This document shows positions 33,747 through 47,000 of a stretch of 64,000 nt of DNA, one piece after another. The translations under genes were made by a program, and so were the position numbers. Under the pieces are notes generated by a model. That model ran no database searches, was not told the origin of the DNA, and was given only the letters and a program-made list of their open reading frames with translations. Within the stretch, counting starts at the first letter, position 1. Every line of letters begins with the position of its first letter. This DNA comes from DATEOR01 sp035698665 (lineage in GTDB: Bacteria > Actinomycetota > Thermoleophilia > Gaiellales > Gaiellaceae): contig DASSBN010000013.1 in the NCBI GenBank assembly GCA_035698665.1, positions 1 to 64,000 on the forward strand. Reading direction: 5' to 3'.

Positions 33747-34325
33747 ATGAGCCGACGCCGCGACGAGCCGGTCCGCCTGACGAAGATCTACACCCGCGGG
33801 GGCGACAAGGGCGAGACGAGCCGTGGAGACGGAAAGCGCGTGCCGAAGACCGACCCGCGCATCGCGGCGTACGGCACCGTGGACGAGCTCAACTCCCACC
33901 TCGGCCTCGTGCTCGCCACCGAGGACCTTGCCGCCGAGTTCCGGCCCTGGCTCGAGCAGGTGCAGAACGACCTCTTCGACGTCGGCGCCGACCTCTCCGT
34001 CCCCATCACCGACGAGCGCGAGCGGTTGCGCGTGCGCCAGCAGCAGGTCGACCGGCTCGAGGAGCTCTGCGACCGGGTCAACGAACGGCTCGAGCCTCTG
34101 AAGAGCTTTGTCCTTCCCGGCGGCGGGGAGGCGGCCGCCCGTCTGCACGTCGCCCGCGCCGTCTGCCGGCGGGCAGAACGGGAGGCTCACGCCCTCACCG
34201 AGACGGAGGACGCAAGTCCCGTCGCGCTCGCATACCTGAACCGGCTCTCCGACCTGCTCTTCATCCTCGCCCGGGCCGCAGTGAGAGGCGAGGAACCGCT
34301 CTGGAAGCCTGGCAGCTCGCGCTAG
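33747..34325 (+). CDS. cob(I)alamin adenosyltransferase, PduO type
   Basis: A 192-residue trimeric ATR. LTKIYTRGGDKGETSRGDGK is the ATP-binding N-terminal motif; AYGTVDELNSHLGLVLA, VQNDLFDVGADLS, FVLPGGGEAAARLHVARAVC and RRAEREAH with YLNRLSDLLFILAR follow. It makes adenosylcobalamin, the cofactor of the mutase encoded at 50.0 and 58.8 kb. ATG at 33747 chosen over the longer frame from 33585, which lies in the HD-GYP gene. Confidence 0.95.
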   Translation: MSRRRDEPVRLTKIYTRGGDKGETSRGDGKRVPKTDPRIAAYGTVDELNSHLGLVLATEDLAAEFRPWLEQVQNDLFDVGADLSVPITDERERLRVRQQQVDRLEELCDRVNERLEPLKSFVLPGGGEAAARLHVARAVCRRAEREAHALTETEDASPVALAYLNRLSDLLFILARAAVRGEEPLWKPGSSR

Positions 34326-35044
34326 CCGCCGCTGCCTCGTTCGGGGCAGGTGTGCTGGGCGGCGCCGTCGGCCTCGTTCTGGGCAGCCTGCGGCTCCCCG
34401 CGGTCATCTTCGCCTCCGGCAGCGCCGCAACCGCCGCCGGCACGAACATCGCGGTCAGCGCGGCCTCCGCGCTCACGGCCGGGGTGACGCACGCACGCGC
34501 CGGCCGCGTCGACTGGCGCATCGCCGCCTGGATGACCCCGCCCTCGGTGGCGGCCGCCTTTCTCGGCGGGTACTTCGGCGGGCGCGTGCCGGAGACGATC
34601 TTGCTCTCCGGCATCGCTGCGGCTCTTCTCTGGAACGGGATGCAGCTGCTCTTCGAGCTCGGCGCCCCGCCGCGCGCCCGGGACCCGCGGCTCGCCGCGG
34701 TGGTCGCCGGCGGGATCATCGGACTCATCGGCGGAGCGGTCGGACTCATCCTCGGGACGCTGCGCATGCCGGCCCTCCTCGGACGGGTGGGGATGCCCGC
34801 CGCGCGCGCGGTGGGCACGAACCTCGTCGTGGGCTTCTTCCTCGGCATGGCCGGCTTTGCGGGGCACGTCGTTCAGAGCGAGGTTGACTGGCCCGTTTTG
34901 GCGGTCAGCGTCGCGGCGGCCGTACCCGGCGCCTGGCTCGGGGCCCGGCTGACAGGGCGCATGTCCGAGCGCGTCCTCAAGCGGGCGATCGGCGCGGTTC
35001 TCGTCGCGGTCGGAATCGCGATCGCGGTCGAGGCGGCGCTCTAG
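34301..35044 (+). CDS. TauE/SafE family membrane permease, non-canonical CTG start proposed
   Basis: About 247 residues with roughly eight hydrophobic segments and the duplicated family motif: LGGAVGLVLGSLRLPAVIFA and IGGAVGLILGTLRMPALLGR, each followed by a GTNIAVSAAS/GTNLVVGFFL segment. TauE/SafE proteins move organosulfonates or similar anions. There is no ATG, GTG or TTG before the first hydrophobic segment; CTG at 34301 (EAWQLALAAAASFGAG) gives the family length and overlaps the adenosyltransferase by 25 bases. A GTG at about 34350 would cut into the first segment. Stop overlaps the giant gene's stop in CTAG. Confidence 0.82.
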   Translation: MEAWQLALAAAASFGAGVLGGAVGLVLGSLRLPAVIFASGSAATAAGTNIAVSAASALTAGVTHARAGRVDWRIAAWMTPPSVAAAFLGGYFGGRVPETILLSGIAAALLWNGMQLLFELGAPPRARDPRLAAVVAGGIIGLIGGAVGLILGTLRMPALLGRVGMPAARAVGTNLVVGFFLGMAGFAGHVVQSEVDWPVLAVSVAAAVPGAWLGARLTGRMSERVLKRAIGAVLVAVGIAIAVEAAL

Positions 35045-38000
35045 CGTCCGAGGGCTGCGAAGGCCCTGCGCAGGGCGGAGGCGGTGCTGCGAACGAGCCG
35101 CTCGTCCCAGAAGAGAATCGGGCCGTCGAGCGCCTCCGCGCGCGCGACGGGCGGGATCAGCCGGCGCCGTGCGCGAAGCACCATCGCCCCGGCTCCGAGG
35201 AACAGGCCGGCCAAAAGGACGAGGCCCGCCGTGCGGCGGGCGCTCGAGACCTCGGACTGGTTGAAGCTCTCCGGCTCGGCCGCGCCGGCGCCTGCGGCGC
35301 CGCCCGCCGTGGGGTCGATCGGGTCGCCGCCGGTCGGCGGCGAGTCGGTCGGAGGTGCGCTGCTCGGAGGCGTCGTCACGGGCGGCGGCGAGGTGGGCGG
35401 CTGATACGTGGGGGGCTGGTAGGCCGGCGGCGGAGTGGTCGTGCCGCTGCCGGTGTCGCTCGTCCGGGCCGCTCGACCCTTCGAGACCTTCAGCGGCACC
35501 GCGGAGCCGCGTGCGGTGAGTCCGCTCTTCCCGGCCGCGACGACGGATCCCTTCGGGACGCTCGAGAAGACGTAGGTGAGCTTGCCGGCCTTCAAGCCAC
35601 GCTTGGTCAGAGCCTTCTTCGCCTTGGCGAGCGGCATGTTCGCAACCTTCGGAACGACGACCAGGGCCGGGGTCTTCGCGCTCACGTTGCCGGCCGCATC
35701 CCGCGCGGCGACCTGGAACGAGCGCGCGTCCTTCTGTGAGAAGGCGCCCATGTCGACGGAGAGCGTCGAGGAGCCGAGCGTCTGCGCGAGCGTGCCGTTC
35801 ACGTAGACGAGGTAGGCGTCTACGAGGCCGCTCGAGTCGGTCGAGGCCTTCCAGCTGAGCACGAGCCGGCCGCTCACGCTCTTGCCCTTGAAGCTCTTCG
35901 GCTTCGTCGGCGCGACGAGGTCACGGAGGAGCATGAAGCTGTCGGCCGAGCGCGTCAGGAGGTGGACGGTGTCGCCGTCCTTGTAGAAGCCCTGCTGCAT
36001 CGACTCGGGGAGCGTCGTGCCGGAGAGGCGTGCGATCGGCTGCCAGGCGGAGCCGTTGAGGAAGGCGGGGACGACGTTGCCCGCGCCGTTCGTGAGCGTG
36101 AGCTCGATCGGCTCGTCGAAGGACGTCACCGCGCCGCCGGAGAGGGCCCAGTAGGCGGAGACGTCATAGACGTCGCCCTCCGCCGAGAAGCCGGAAGCCA
36201 CGGCGCCGGCCGACTGGGGGTCGACCTTCGCGACGAGCCAGTCGCCGGCGGGCGCGCCGCTCCAGGCGCCTGCGGGGATGTGCAGCTGGCCGACGCCGTT
36301 GGTCGCGGCGACGGTCATCGCGGACGAGGCGAAGGAGTTCTTCTCGGTGTACGGGTAATCGCCACCCGTCGTGTTCCAGACCGTGAAGTGGACTCGGATC
36401 GGCGTGCGGTTGCCCGCGAGGTCCTCGAGCTCGCCGCTCAGCGTGTGCGGGCCTGGCGCGAACGCCTGCGTGAAGGTGACCGTCGCGCCGGTGGCGACGC
36501 CCGCAACGGACGAGCCGTCGATGTCGGAGGCGAAGACGTCCGCGAGATCCTCGTTTGCGGTGACGGCGAGCGAGCCGGCTGCGGTGACGTTCGACCCGTC
36601 CGAGGGCGCGGAGGAGGCCAGCGCCGGTGCCGTGTTGTCCACCCGCCGGTCGACGACCGCGGCCGACGTCGTCGCGTTGCCGGCGTTGTCCGTCACGCGG
36701 ACGCGCAGGTCGTAGAGGCCGTCGGCGACGCCCGTCGTGTTCCAGGTCGCGGAGACGGTCGTCCACGTGTTCGCACCGGCGGGCGAGCGCTGATACGTGA
36801 CGCTTGCGACGCCCGAGCCCGAATCCCCGGTGGTGGAGGTGAGGTTGACCGTGCCGCTCAGGTAGGCGCCCGGATCGTCCATGGAAGCAATCGGGTCGGT
36901 GTTGTCGACGAGGCGGTCCTCGAGCACTGCGGAGGCGGCGGTGTTGCTCGCGTTGTCTGTGACGACGATGCGCAGGTCGTAGAGGCCGTCGGCCACTCCG
37001 GTCGTGTCCCAGTCCGCGGTGTACGGCGACGTCGTGTCGATCGCGATGTCGCTCCAGGTGCCGGCGTCCGCTGGAGAGGACTGGAAGACGACCTGCTGGA
37101 CACCGACACCGCTGTCGCTTGGCGAGGCCGAGAGGCCGACCGTACGGCGCAGGGGGCTGCCCGGGTCGGTGAGGCCGCCGCCCGGTGCCGTCGCGTCGAG
37201 CGTCCAGGTGTAGACGGCAGCGCTTCCGTCGGTGTTGCCGGCGATGTCCGTCGCGCGCACCCGGAAGGTGTGGCTGCCGTCGGCGAGGCCCGTGTAGGAG
37301 GCCGGGTCGGCGCAGGCTGCGAAGACGCCGCCGTCGAGGCGGCACTCGAAGCTGGAGCCGCCTTCGGTCGAGGTGAAGCTGAAGTCGGCGCTCGGCGAGG
37401 CGCTCGGGTCGGACGGAGTCGCCGTGATCGACGTGTCCGGAGCGGTCGTGTCCACCGTCCAGGTGTGGGTCTGGGGCGTCGCCTCTGCGTTGCCGGCAGC
37501 ATCCGTCGCCTGCACGTCGAAGGTGTGCGTGCCCTCAGCGAGCGAGCTGTAGCTCTTCGGGCTGGCGCAGGGGCCGAACGATCCTCCGTCGAGGCGGCAC
37601 TCGAAGCCGACGCCACCTTCGCTCCCGCTGAAGTCGAAGCTCGCGCCGGTCGCGCTCGTCGGATCGGACGGGGCCGAGTCGATGGACGTCACGGGACGCG
37701 TGCGATCGACGGTGACGTTGAGGACGTCCTCACCGGTGTTCGTGCCGACATCCGTGGCGACCGCGCGGAGAGCGGCGTTTCCGTCGGCCGGGAGCGGCCA
37801 GGATGCGGTGTACGGCGCCGCCGCGTCGCTTCCGAGGGAGACCCAGCTGCCCGAGGAGCAGTCGTTGCTCGCGTCCGAGCAGGAGAAGAACTCGACGCCC
37901 GCGACGTCGCCGTCGGGGCTCGTCGCGCTGACCGTGAACGGGTCGGCATCGGCGAGGTTGACGAAGCCGCTCGGAGCCGTGATCGAGACCGTCGGCGCGC

Positions 38001-41000
38001 CCGCGTTGACCGACCACGTGTAGGAGGCCGGCGTCGCGTCGGTGTTCCCGGCCTGGTCAGTGCTTCGCACCTGGAAGGTGTGGCTGCCGTCGGCGAGGCC
38101 GGAATAGCTCTTCGGGCTCGTGCAGCTCGTGAAGCCACCGCCGTCGAGCTCGCACTCGAAGGTGGAGCTTCCCTCGCTCGAGGAGAACTCGAAGGACGGG
38201 TTCGGGCTCGAATCAGGATCGGCCGGCGAGACGTCGATGGTGGTGTTCGGCGCGGACGTATCCACCGCCCACGTGAACTGCGCGGGCGAGGCGTCCGTGT
38301 TCCCGGCGATGTCAGTGCTTCGCACGTTGAAGGAGTGGCTGCCGTCGGCGAGGCCGGAATAGCTCTTCGGGCTCGTGCAGCTCGTGAAGCCGCCGCCGTC
38401 GAGCTCGCACTCGAAGGTCGAGCCGCCCTCGCTCGAGTCGAACGTGAAGTCCGCGTCCGCCGCGCTCGTCGGATCGCTCGGCGTCGAGCCGATGGACGTG
38501 TTCGGCTCGGAGGTGTCCACCGTCCAGGTGAACTGTGCGGGCGAGGAGTCCGTGTTCCCGGCGATGTCTGTCGCGCGCACCTTGAAGGTGTGGCTGCCCT
38601 CGGCGAGGCCGGCGTAGCTCTTCGGGCTCGTGCAGCTCGTGAAGCCGCCGCCGTCGAGCTCGCACTCGAATGTCGAGCCGGTCTCGGTCGCCGAGAAGGT
38701 GAAGGACGCGCCGGTTGCATTGGTCGGGTCGCCGGGCGTCGAGCCGATGGAGGTGTTCGGCGCGGTCTGGTCGACCTTGACGATGTTTCCGGAGGTGTAG
38801 ATCGCCTCGTTCGAGACGTTGTCGAAGACGCGGTAGCGGTACTCCGCACACGTGTCGGTGGCCACCGTGTCGGGACCCGTGACGGTCGTCCAGCCTCCGG
38901 CGAACGCGGCGCATGTCCCGTCCGTCAGGGCAGAGGTGCGCCGCTCCAGCACGCCACTCGAGGCGTCGACGCCGGAAAGGGCATCCGTGCCGTTCGAGGT
39001 GGAGATCGTCACCTGGCCGTCGGCGTCGTAGCCGTCGGCGTACGTGACCGAGCCTCCCAAGGGCGCGTCATCGTCCGCGGTCGCGTCGAAGGTGCTCGAC
39101 GAGGTGTTGCCGGCGTCGTCGTGGGCCGTGACGGTCTGCGTGCCGGCAAGGTCGCCCAGCGCGTAGATCGTCTGGTACGGCGAGGCCGAGTCGTCGACGC
39201 CTCCGGGGAAGGCGATCTTGGCGATCCCGGAGAGCGGGTCGTTCGAGGTCGCGGCGACGGTGTACGTGCCGCTTTGCCCGGTCTGCACGTAGATCGTCGT
39301 CCCGACGACGTGGGCGTACGGGCTCGACTCGCCGAGCGTGAGCGCCGGCGCCGAGGGGTCCGTCTGGTCGATGCGGATCTGCGTGGATGCGGTCTGGACG
39401 GGCTCCGCGTTACCCACCCGGTCGACCGAGAAGTACTTGACCGTGTAGACGCCGTTCGACGTCAGGTCGACGCTCGTGCCCTGCGCCGAGCTCGTCGTCG
39501 GAACGGAGCCGTCGGTCGTGTAGTACGTGGCTGCGAGGCCCGCCCCGCCGTCGCTCGGGCTCAGAGTCACCGTCACCGGCGCGTTCCGCCAGGCCGAGCC
39601 GATCGTGCCCGTGTCGTCGGTCGTGGACGGGTCGGTCGTGTCGGGCGTGACCGTGAAGGTGTCGGAGGCGGTCAGCCCTGCGTTCGAGTAGGCCGTGACC
39701 GTCTGCGAGCCCGAGAGCGCGCCGAAGCCGTAGCTCGCCTCGTACGGGCTCGTGAAGTCGTCCGTCGTCCCCGGGAAGCGGATCTTCTCGATTCCCGACT
39801 GCGCGTCCGAGCTCGTCGCCGAGACGTCGTAGCTTCCGCTCTGGCCCGTGTCGACGAAGATGGTCTGCCCGGAGACGAAGGCGTGCGGGCTCGACTCGGA
39901 GAGCGAGATGACCGGGGTGGCCGGGCCGCTCGTGTCGACCTTGACGACGTTTCCGGAGGAGTAGACGGCCTCGTTCCCGACGTTGTCGGAAACGCGGTAG
40001 CGGTACTGGGCGCAGGTGCCGGTGGCCACGGTGTCGGGGCTCGTGACGGTCGTCCAGCCGCCCGCGAAGCCGGCGCAGGAGCCGTCGGAGAGGGCCGAGG
40101 TGCGGCTTTCGAGGATGCCGCTCGAGGCGTCGACGCCGGAGAGCGCATCGTTGCCGTCGGAGGTCGAGATCGTCACCTGGCCGTCGGCGTCGTAGCCGTC
40201 GGCGTACGTGACCGAGCCGCCGGTCGGCGCCGCGGTGTCGGAGGTGACCGTGAAGCTCGAGGACGCCGTCAGGCCCGCGCCGTTCTCGGCCGTCACGGTC
40301 TGGGAGCCGGAGAGGTCGCCGAAGGCGTACGTAGCCTGGTACGGGCTCGTCGCATCGTCCTGGCCGGCCGGGAACGAGACCTGGTCGATGCCGGACTGCG
40401 CGTCGTCGGTGGTCGCGTCGACGTCGTAGGAGCCTGCCTGCGCGGTGTTCAGGTAGACCGTCGTGCCGGAGACGAAGGCCCAGGCGCTCGACTCCGAGAG
40501 CGTGAGCGCAGGCCCGCTCGGTGCGCTCAGGTCGACCTGGACGACACTTCCGGACGTGTAGATCGCCTCGTTGCCGACGCGGTCGAAGACGCGGTAGCGG
40601 TACTGGGCGCACTCGCCGGACGTAACCGAGTCGGGGCTCGTCACCGGCGTCCAGCCGCCCGAGAAGGAGCCGCACGAGCCGTCGGTCAGGGCCGACGTGC
40701 GGCGCTCGAGGACTCCGGAGGAGCCGTCGACGCCGGCGCCCGTGTCGTTTCCGTCCGCCGTGCTCACGACCACGTCGCCGTCCGCGTCGTAGCCGTCGGT
40801 GTAGGTGACGGAGCCGCCGGTGGGCGCGGTGACGTCGCGAACGAGGTCGAACGAGTCGTTGGTCGCGTTGCCGAGGGCGTCGGTGACCACGACCGCCTGC
40901 GTGGCGGGCGCGGAGGCGCTCCCGGTCGTGAACGTGTAGGTGTTCGAGTCGTACGGGAAGGACGTGTCGCTCTTCGCCGAGCCCGAGAAGCCGGTGTCCG

Positions 41001-44000
41001 CGATCGCGGCGAAGTCGACGGAGGCGACGCCTGCCGGGTCGCTCGCGACGTCGTGGAGCGTGAAGTCTCCGGTCGCTGCGGGGTTGTAGTAGTACGTGTC
41101 CGTCGCCGAGTCGAAGTACTGCAGATCGGAGCGCGTGCCCTCGTTCACCGAGAGAACGCTGCTCGGGCCCGTGTTGTCGACGGAGACCGTGCGCTCGGCC
41201 GAGTCGGTCGCGTTGCCGACGTTGTCGGTCGCCCGCGCGACGATGGTGTACGTGCCGTCTGCGGGCTGGCCGCTCCAGGCGACCGAGTAGGGCGCCGCCG
41301 AGTCGGGCGCGCCGATCGCCGTTCCCGACGAGAACGAGCAGCTCGAGCCGGCGCAGTAGCGGAACTCGACCGTGTCGATCCCGGAGCCGGCATCGCCGGG
41401 GCTGGCCGAGACCGTCTGCCCGTCGGCGATCGAGTCGCCGGCGCCCGGAGCTGTGAGCGAGAAGGCGCTCGGGCCGGTCGTGTCGGGCGTGACCGTGAAG
41501 GTGTCGGAGGCGGTCAGGCCGGAGCCGTTATAGGACGTGACCGTCTGCGAGCCAGACAGGGCGCCGAAGCCGTAGCTCGCCTCGTACGGGCTCGTGAAGT
41601 CGTCGCTTCCACCGGGGAAGCGGATCTTCTCGATCCCCGACTGCGCGTCCGAGCTCGTCGCCGAGACGTCGTAGCTTCCGCTCTGGCCCGTGTCGACGAA
41701 GATGGTCTGCCCGGAGACGAAGGCGTGCGGGCTCGACTCGGAGAGCGAGATGACGGGGGCCGAGGGCGCCGTCGAGTCGACCGTGACGGTGAGGGCTGCG
41801 GAGGTGTGGGTGTTGCCCGCCGCATCGGTCGTGACCACGTGGAGGTCGAAGTCGCCGTTCAGCGCCGAGGTGTCCCAGCTGACCGAGTACGGGGAGGACG
41901 TGTCGGTGTCGATCGCCGTCCACGTGCCGCCGCCCGCCGGCCGCCGCTCGAACAGGGCCGAGACGGCCCCCGAGCCCGCATCGTCCGAGTCGCTCGAGAC
42001 CGAGACGGTGCCGGAGAGGAACGCGCCCCCGGTCGGCGAGGTGACCGAGCCCGTCGGATCCGTGCGGTCGACGAGCGTCGACACGACGTCGGAGCCCGTG
42101 TTCGAGGCGTTGTCCGTGATGATTGCGCGGAGCGCCTGGTTGCCGTCGCCGAGGACGTCCCAGGAGGCGGTGTACGGAGCGGTCGTGTCGGGCGCGCCGA
42201 GCGAGTCCCACGAGCCGGTCGAGCAGTTGGCGGACTGGTTGTCGCAGACGAAGAACTCGACGCTCGCGATGTCGGTGTCGGGGCTCGTCGCCGTGACGGT
42301 GAAGGGATCGGCCGCGGCCCCGTTCACGTACGCGCCGGGGGCCGTGATGGAGACCGTCGGCGCGTGGTTGTCCACGCTCACCGTGCGCGTCGCGGAGGAG
42401 AACGAGTTGCCAGCGGCGTCCGTGGTGAGGACGCGGAGATCGTAGTCGCCGTCACCGAGCGGCGTCGTGTCCCAGCTCACGGAGTAGGGATCCGTGGTGT
42501 CCGTGGCGATCGTCGTCCAGGAGCCGCCGCCCGCCGGGCGCCGCTGGAAGGCCGCACTCGCGACGCCTGAGCCGGAGTCGTCCGAGTCGGACGAGACCGC
42601 GACCGTCCCCGACACCTGGGCGGTGTCGGCGGGAGCGGTCAGGGACCCAGTCGGATCGGTGTTGTCCACCGTGACCGTCTGCTTCGTCGAGTCGAGCGTG
42701 TTCCCGGCCCGGTCGGCGACGCGCACGAGCACCTGGTAGTCGCCGTCGGCCGGCTGGGAGCTCCACGTGACGGAGTAGCTCGGGCCGGTGCTGCTCGAGC
42801 CGATGAGCGTCGAGGGCGAGCAGGGCGGGCCCGGGCAGAAGTAGTAGGAGAGCGAGGCGACGCCCGAGCCGGAATCGGCGCCGGAGCCGGTGAGCGCCTG
42901 CCCGTTCGAGATCGCGCCCGGAAGCGCGTCGAGGGTCGCGCTCGAGGGGTTCGTGTTGTCGACCGTGACCGTGCGCGTCGCGGAGCTGAAGGAGTTGCCG
43001 GACTCGTCGTCCGTGGTCACGCGGAGGTCGTAGTCGCCGTCGGCGAGCGCCGTGGTGTCCCAGTCGACCGAGTACGGAGCCGAGCCGTCCGTTGCGATGG
43101 TCGTCCAGGAGCCGCCGCCCGACGGGCGCCGTTCGAAGGTGGCGAGGGCGACGCCGGAGCCCGCATCGGCCGAATCGGATGAGACCGTGACGGCGTTCCC
43201 CGAGACGGCGGCGCCGTTCGCCGGGGCGGTGAGCGAGCCGGTCGGGTCGGTCGCATCAAAGGTGAAGGTTCGGGTGGAGGGTGACTCCGCGTTATCCGCG
43301 TTATCCGTCGCCTTCACGCGGACGGTGTAGTCGTCGTCGACCGGGAAGCTCGCCGCGCCGAAGGCGTACGACCAGTCGCCGGCCGAGAGCGCCGTCGTGA
43401 AGAAGAGCTCGGAGCCGGACGAGAAGGCGCTCCCGTTCCAGTAGAGGCCGGTGCCGAGGCGCTTGATCGAGAGCTCGACCTTCTGGACGCCGGACGTCGC
43501 GTCCGAGTAGGTGCCGCAGAAGCCGGCCGGGGTGCAGCCCGCGTTCCACGTCGAGGTGTGGTAGAACGCACCCGCGCCGGGGAAGCTCACGGACGAGCTC
43601 GGCGCGGCGGTGTCGACCGACCACGTGAGCTCCGCAGGAGTCGCGTCGGTGTTCCCGGCGGCGTCAGTGCTTCGCACCTTGAACGTATGGCTGCCGTCGG
43701 AGAGGCTCGTGTAGGTCTTCGGGCTCGTGCAGGCGGAGAAGCCGCCGCCGTCGAGCTCGCACTCGAAGGTGGAGCCGCCCTCGTCCGCCGAGAACTCGAA
43801 CGTTGCGTCGGCGGAGGCGGACGGGTCGGACGGGCCGGAATCGATGGCCGCATTCGGCGCGACGTTGTCGATCGTGAAGCTCCGGCTCGGCCCGGTCTCC
43901 GAGTTGCCCGCGTTGTCCGTCGCGCGGATGTGGACGGTGTAGCTCCCGTCGGCGGGGAAGCTCGAGGCCGGCAAAGCGTACGTCCAGTTGCCGCCCGCAA

Positions 44001-47000
44001 GGCTCGCGGCCTGGAAGTCCTCCGAGCCCGAGGAGAAGGCGCTGCCGTTCCAGTAGAGGCCGGTGCCGACGCGCCGGATCGAGACGTCCACGGCCTGCAC
44101 GCCCGACGTGGCGTCGGAGTACGTCCCGCAGAAGCCGCTCGTGGCACAGCCGGCATTCCAGCCGGAGTCCGCATACGCGCCGCCCGAGGCCGGGAAGGAG
44201 AAGGCCGCGCTCGGGTTCGCGTTGTCGATCCGGAAGGTGCGGCTCGGCCCCGGTTCGGTATTCGAGGCGTTGTCCGTCGCGCGGACGTGGACGGTGTAGG
44301 AGCCGTCCGCCGGGAAGCCTGCCGCCGCAAAGTCGTACGACCAGTTGCCGCCCGAGAGCGAGGCCGTCTGGAAGACCTCCGAGGCGCTGCCGAACGACGT
44401 GCCGTTCCAGTAGTTCCCGCTGCCGCGGCGGATCGAGATCTCGACGGCCTGGACTCCGGCGGTCGTGTCGGAGTAGGTGCCGCAGAAGCCTGCCGTGGCG
44501 CAGCCCGCGTCCCAAGCAGCGTTCGCGTAGTCACCGCCGGAGGCGGGGAATGAGAAGAGCGCGCTCGGATCCGCGGTGTCGTAGGTGAAGGAGCGGCTGG
44601 CCGGAGTCTCCCCGTTGCCGGCGTTGTCCGTCGCCTTGACCCGGATCGTGTAGCTGCCGTCGGCGGGGAAGTCGGTGGTGGAGAGCGCGTACGACCAGTC
44701 CCCGCCCGAGAGGCCGGCGAGGTTCCAGACCTCACCCGCGCTCGCGAAGGCTGAACCGTTCCAGTAGTTCCCCGAACCGCGCCTGATCGAAATCTCGACC
44801 TTCTGCACCCCAGACGTTGCGTCCGAGTAGGTGCCGCAGAAGCCCACGGTGGCGCAGCCCGCGTCCCAGCCGGAGGCGTTGTACTTGCCGCCCGAGGCGG
44901 GGAAGCTCGTGGTCGAGGACGGAGCCACGGTGTCGACGGTCCACGTGAACTGGGCCGGGGTGGGATCGGTGTTTCCGGCTCCGTCAGTGCTTCGCACCTT
45001 GAAGGTGTGGCTGCCTTCGGCGAGGGACGAGTAGTTCTTCGGGCTCGTGCAGGCGGAGAAGCCGCCGCCGTCGAGCTCGCACGCGAAGGTCGAGCCGCCC
45101 TCGTCGGCGGAGAATGTGAAGGTTGCGTCCGCGCTGGTGGACGGGTCGCTCGGGTTCGAGTCGATCGTCGTCTCAGGGGGCGTCGTGTCGTACGTGAACG
45201 TGCGGCTCGGGCCGGTCTCGGTGTTCCCTGCGTTGTCCGTTGCGCGGACGTGCACCGTGTAGCTCCCGCCGGCGGGGAAGCTCGAGGCCGGGAACGCGTA
45301 GGACCAGTCGCCACCGCCGGTCGTGGCCGTCTGGAAGACCTCGGTCGCGCTGCCGAACGTGGTGCCGTTCCAGTAGTTGCCGGTGCCCTGCCTGATCGAG
45401 ATCTCGACGCCCTGGACGCCGGAGGTCGCGTCCGAGTACGTGCCGCAGAAGCCGGCGGTCGCGCAGCCGGCGCCCCAGCCGGTGCCGTCGTAGTTCGCGC
45501 CGGAGGCCGGGAAGGTGAAGACGGCGCTCGGGTTGACGGTGTCGACCGTCCACGTGAACTGCGCCGGGGTGGCATCCACGTTCCCCGCCTGGTCGGTGGC
45601 GCGCACCTTGAAGGTGTGGCTGCCCTCGGCGAGGCCGGAGTAGTTCTTCGGGCTCGAGCACGACGAGAAGCCGCCGCCGTCGAGCTCGCACTCGAAGGTC
45701 GAGGAGCCCTCGGTCGAGCTGAACGTGAAGGTCGCGGCCGCGGAGTTCGAGGTCAGGCTGGGGCTCGAGTCGATGGTCGTCGCCGGTGCGACCGTGTCGA
45801 CCGTCCACGTGAACTGCGCCGGAGTGGCATCGGTGTTCCCGGCCTGGTCGGTGGCGCGCACCTTGAAGGTGTGGCTTCCTTCGGCGAGGGACGAGTAGCT
45901 CTTCGGGCTCGAGCACGACGAGAAGCCGCCGCCGTCGAGCTCGCACTCGAAGGTCGAGGAGCCCTCGGTGGAGGAGAACGTGAAGGACGCGTTCGCCGAG
46001 CTCGAGGGGTCGGCCGGGTTCGAATCGATGATCGTGTTCGGGGCCGTGGCGTCGTAGCTGAAGGAACGGCTCGAAGGGGACTCGACGTTCGTCGCGTTGT
46101 CGGTCGCGCGCACGCGGATCGTGTAGCTGCCGTCGGCGGGGAAGCTGGCCGCGGAGAAGGCGTAGGACCAATTCCCGCCGGAGAGGCTCGCCGTGTTCCA
46201 GACCTCGCCCGCGCTCGAGAAGGAGCCGGCGCTCCAGTAGTTGCCGGAGCCCTGGCGGATCGAGATCTCGACCTTCTGCACCCCGGAGGTCGCGTCCGAG
46301 TAGGTGCCGCAGAAACCGATCGTCGCGCAGCCTGCGTTCCAGCCGGAGGTGGTGTAGTTCGCGGCGGAGGCCGGGAATGTCGTCGCCGAGCTGGGCGCGA
46401 CGGAGTCGACCGTCCACGTGTAGGTCGCGGGCGTTCCGTCCGTGTTCCCCGCTCCGTCGGTGGCGCGGACGGTGAAGGTGTGGCTGCCCTGGCCCAGGGG
46501 CCCCGCATAGCTCTTGGGGCTGGTGCACGCCGAGTAGCCGCCGCCGTCGAGCTGGCACGCGAAGGTCGAGCCGCCCTCCGTCGAGGAGAAGCTGAAGCTC
46601 GCGCTCGTCGAGCTCGTCGGGTCGGACGGATTCGAGTCGATTGTCGTGTTCGGCGCCGTCCGGTCGATCGTGAACGAGCGGCTCGAGGGGCTCTCGGCGA
46701 GCGAGACGTTGTCCGTCGCGCGCACGCGGATCGTGTAGCTGCCATCCGCGGGGAAGCTCGAGGCCGGAAAGGTGTACGACCAGTTGCCGGCCGAGAGGGA
46801 GGTCGTGTTCCAGACCTCGCTCGCGCTCGAGAAGGAGCCGGCGCTCCAGTAGTTGCCCGCGCCCTGGCGAATGGAGATCTCGACCTTCTGGACGCCTGAG
46901 CCGCCCACGCCGTCCGAGTACGTTCCGCAGAAGCCGTTCGTCGCACACCCGCCGTTCCAGCCGCTCGTCGAGTACGTGGCGCCCGACCCGGGGAAGGTCG

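Noticed and set aside
35962..42570. 2,202-residue plus-strand open frame inside the giant gene
   Set aside because: It is Arg/Gly/Asp-biased with no recognisable domain and mirrors the repeats of the minus-strand gene; an antisense shadow of GC-rich repetitive coding sequence.
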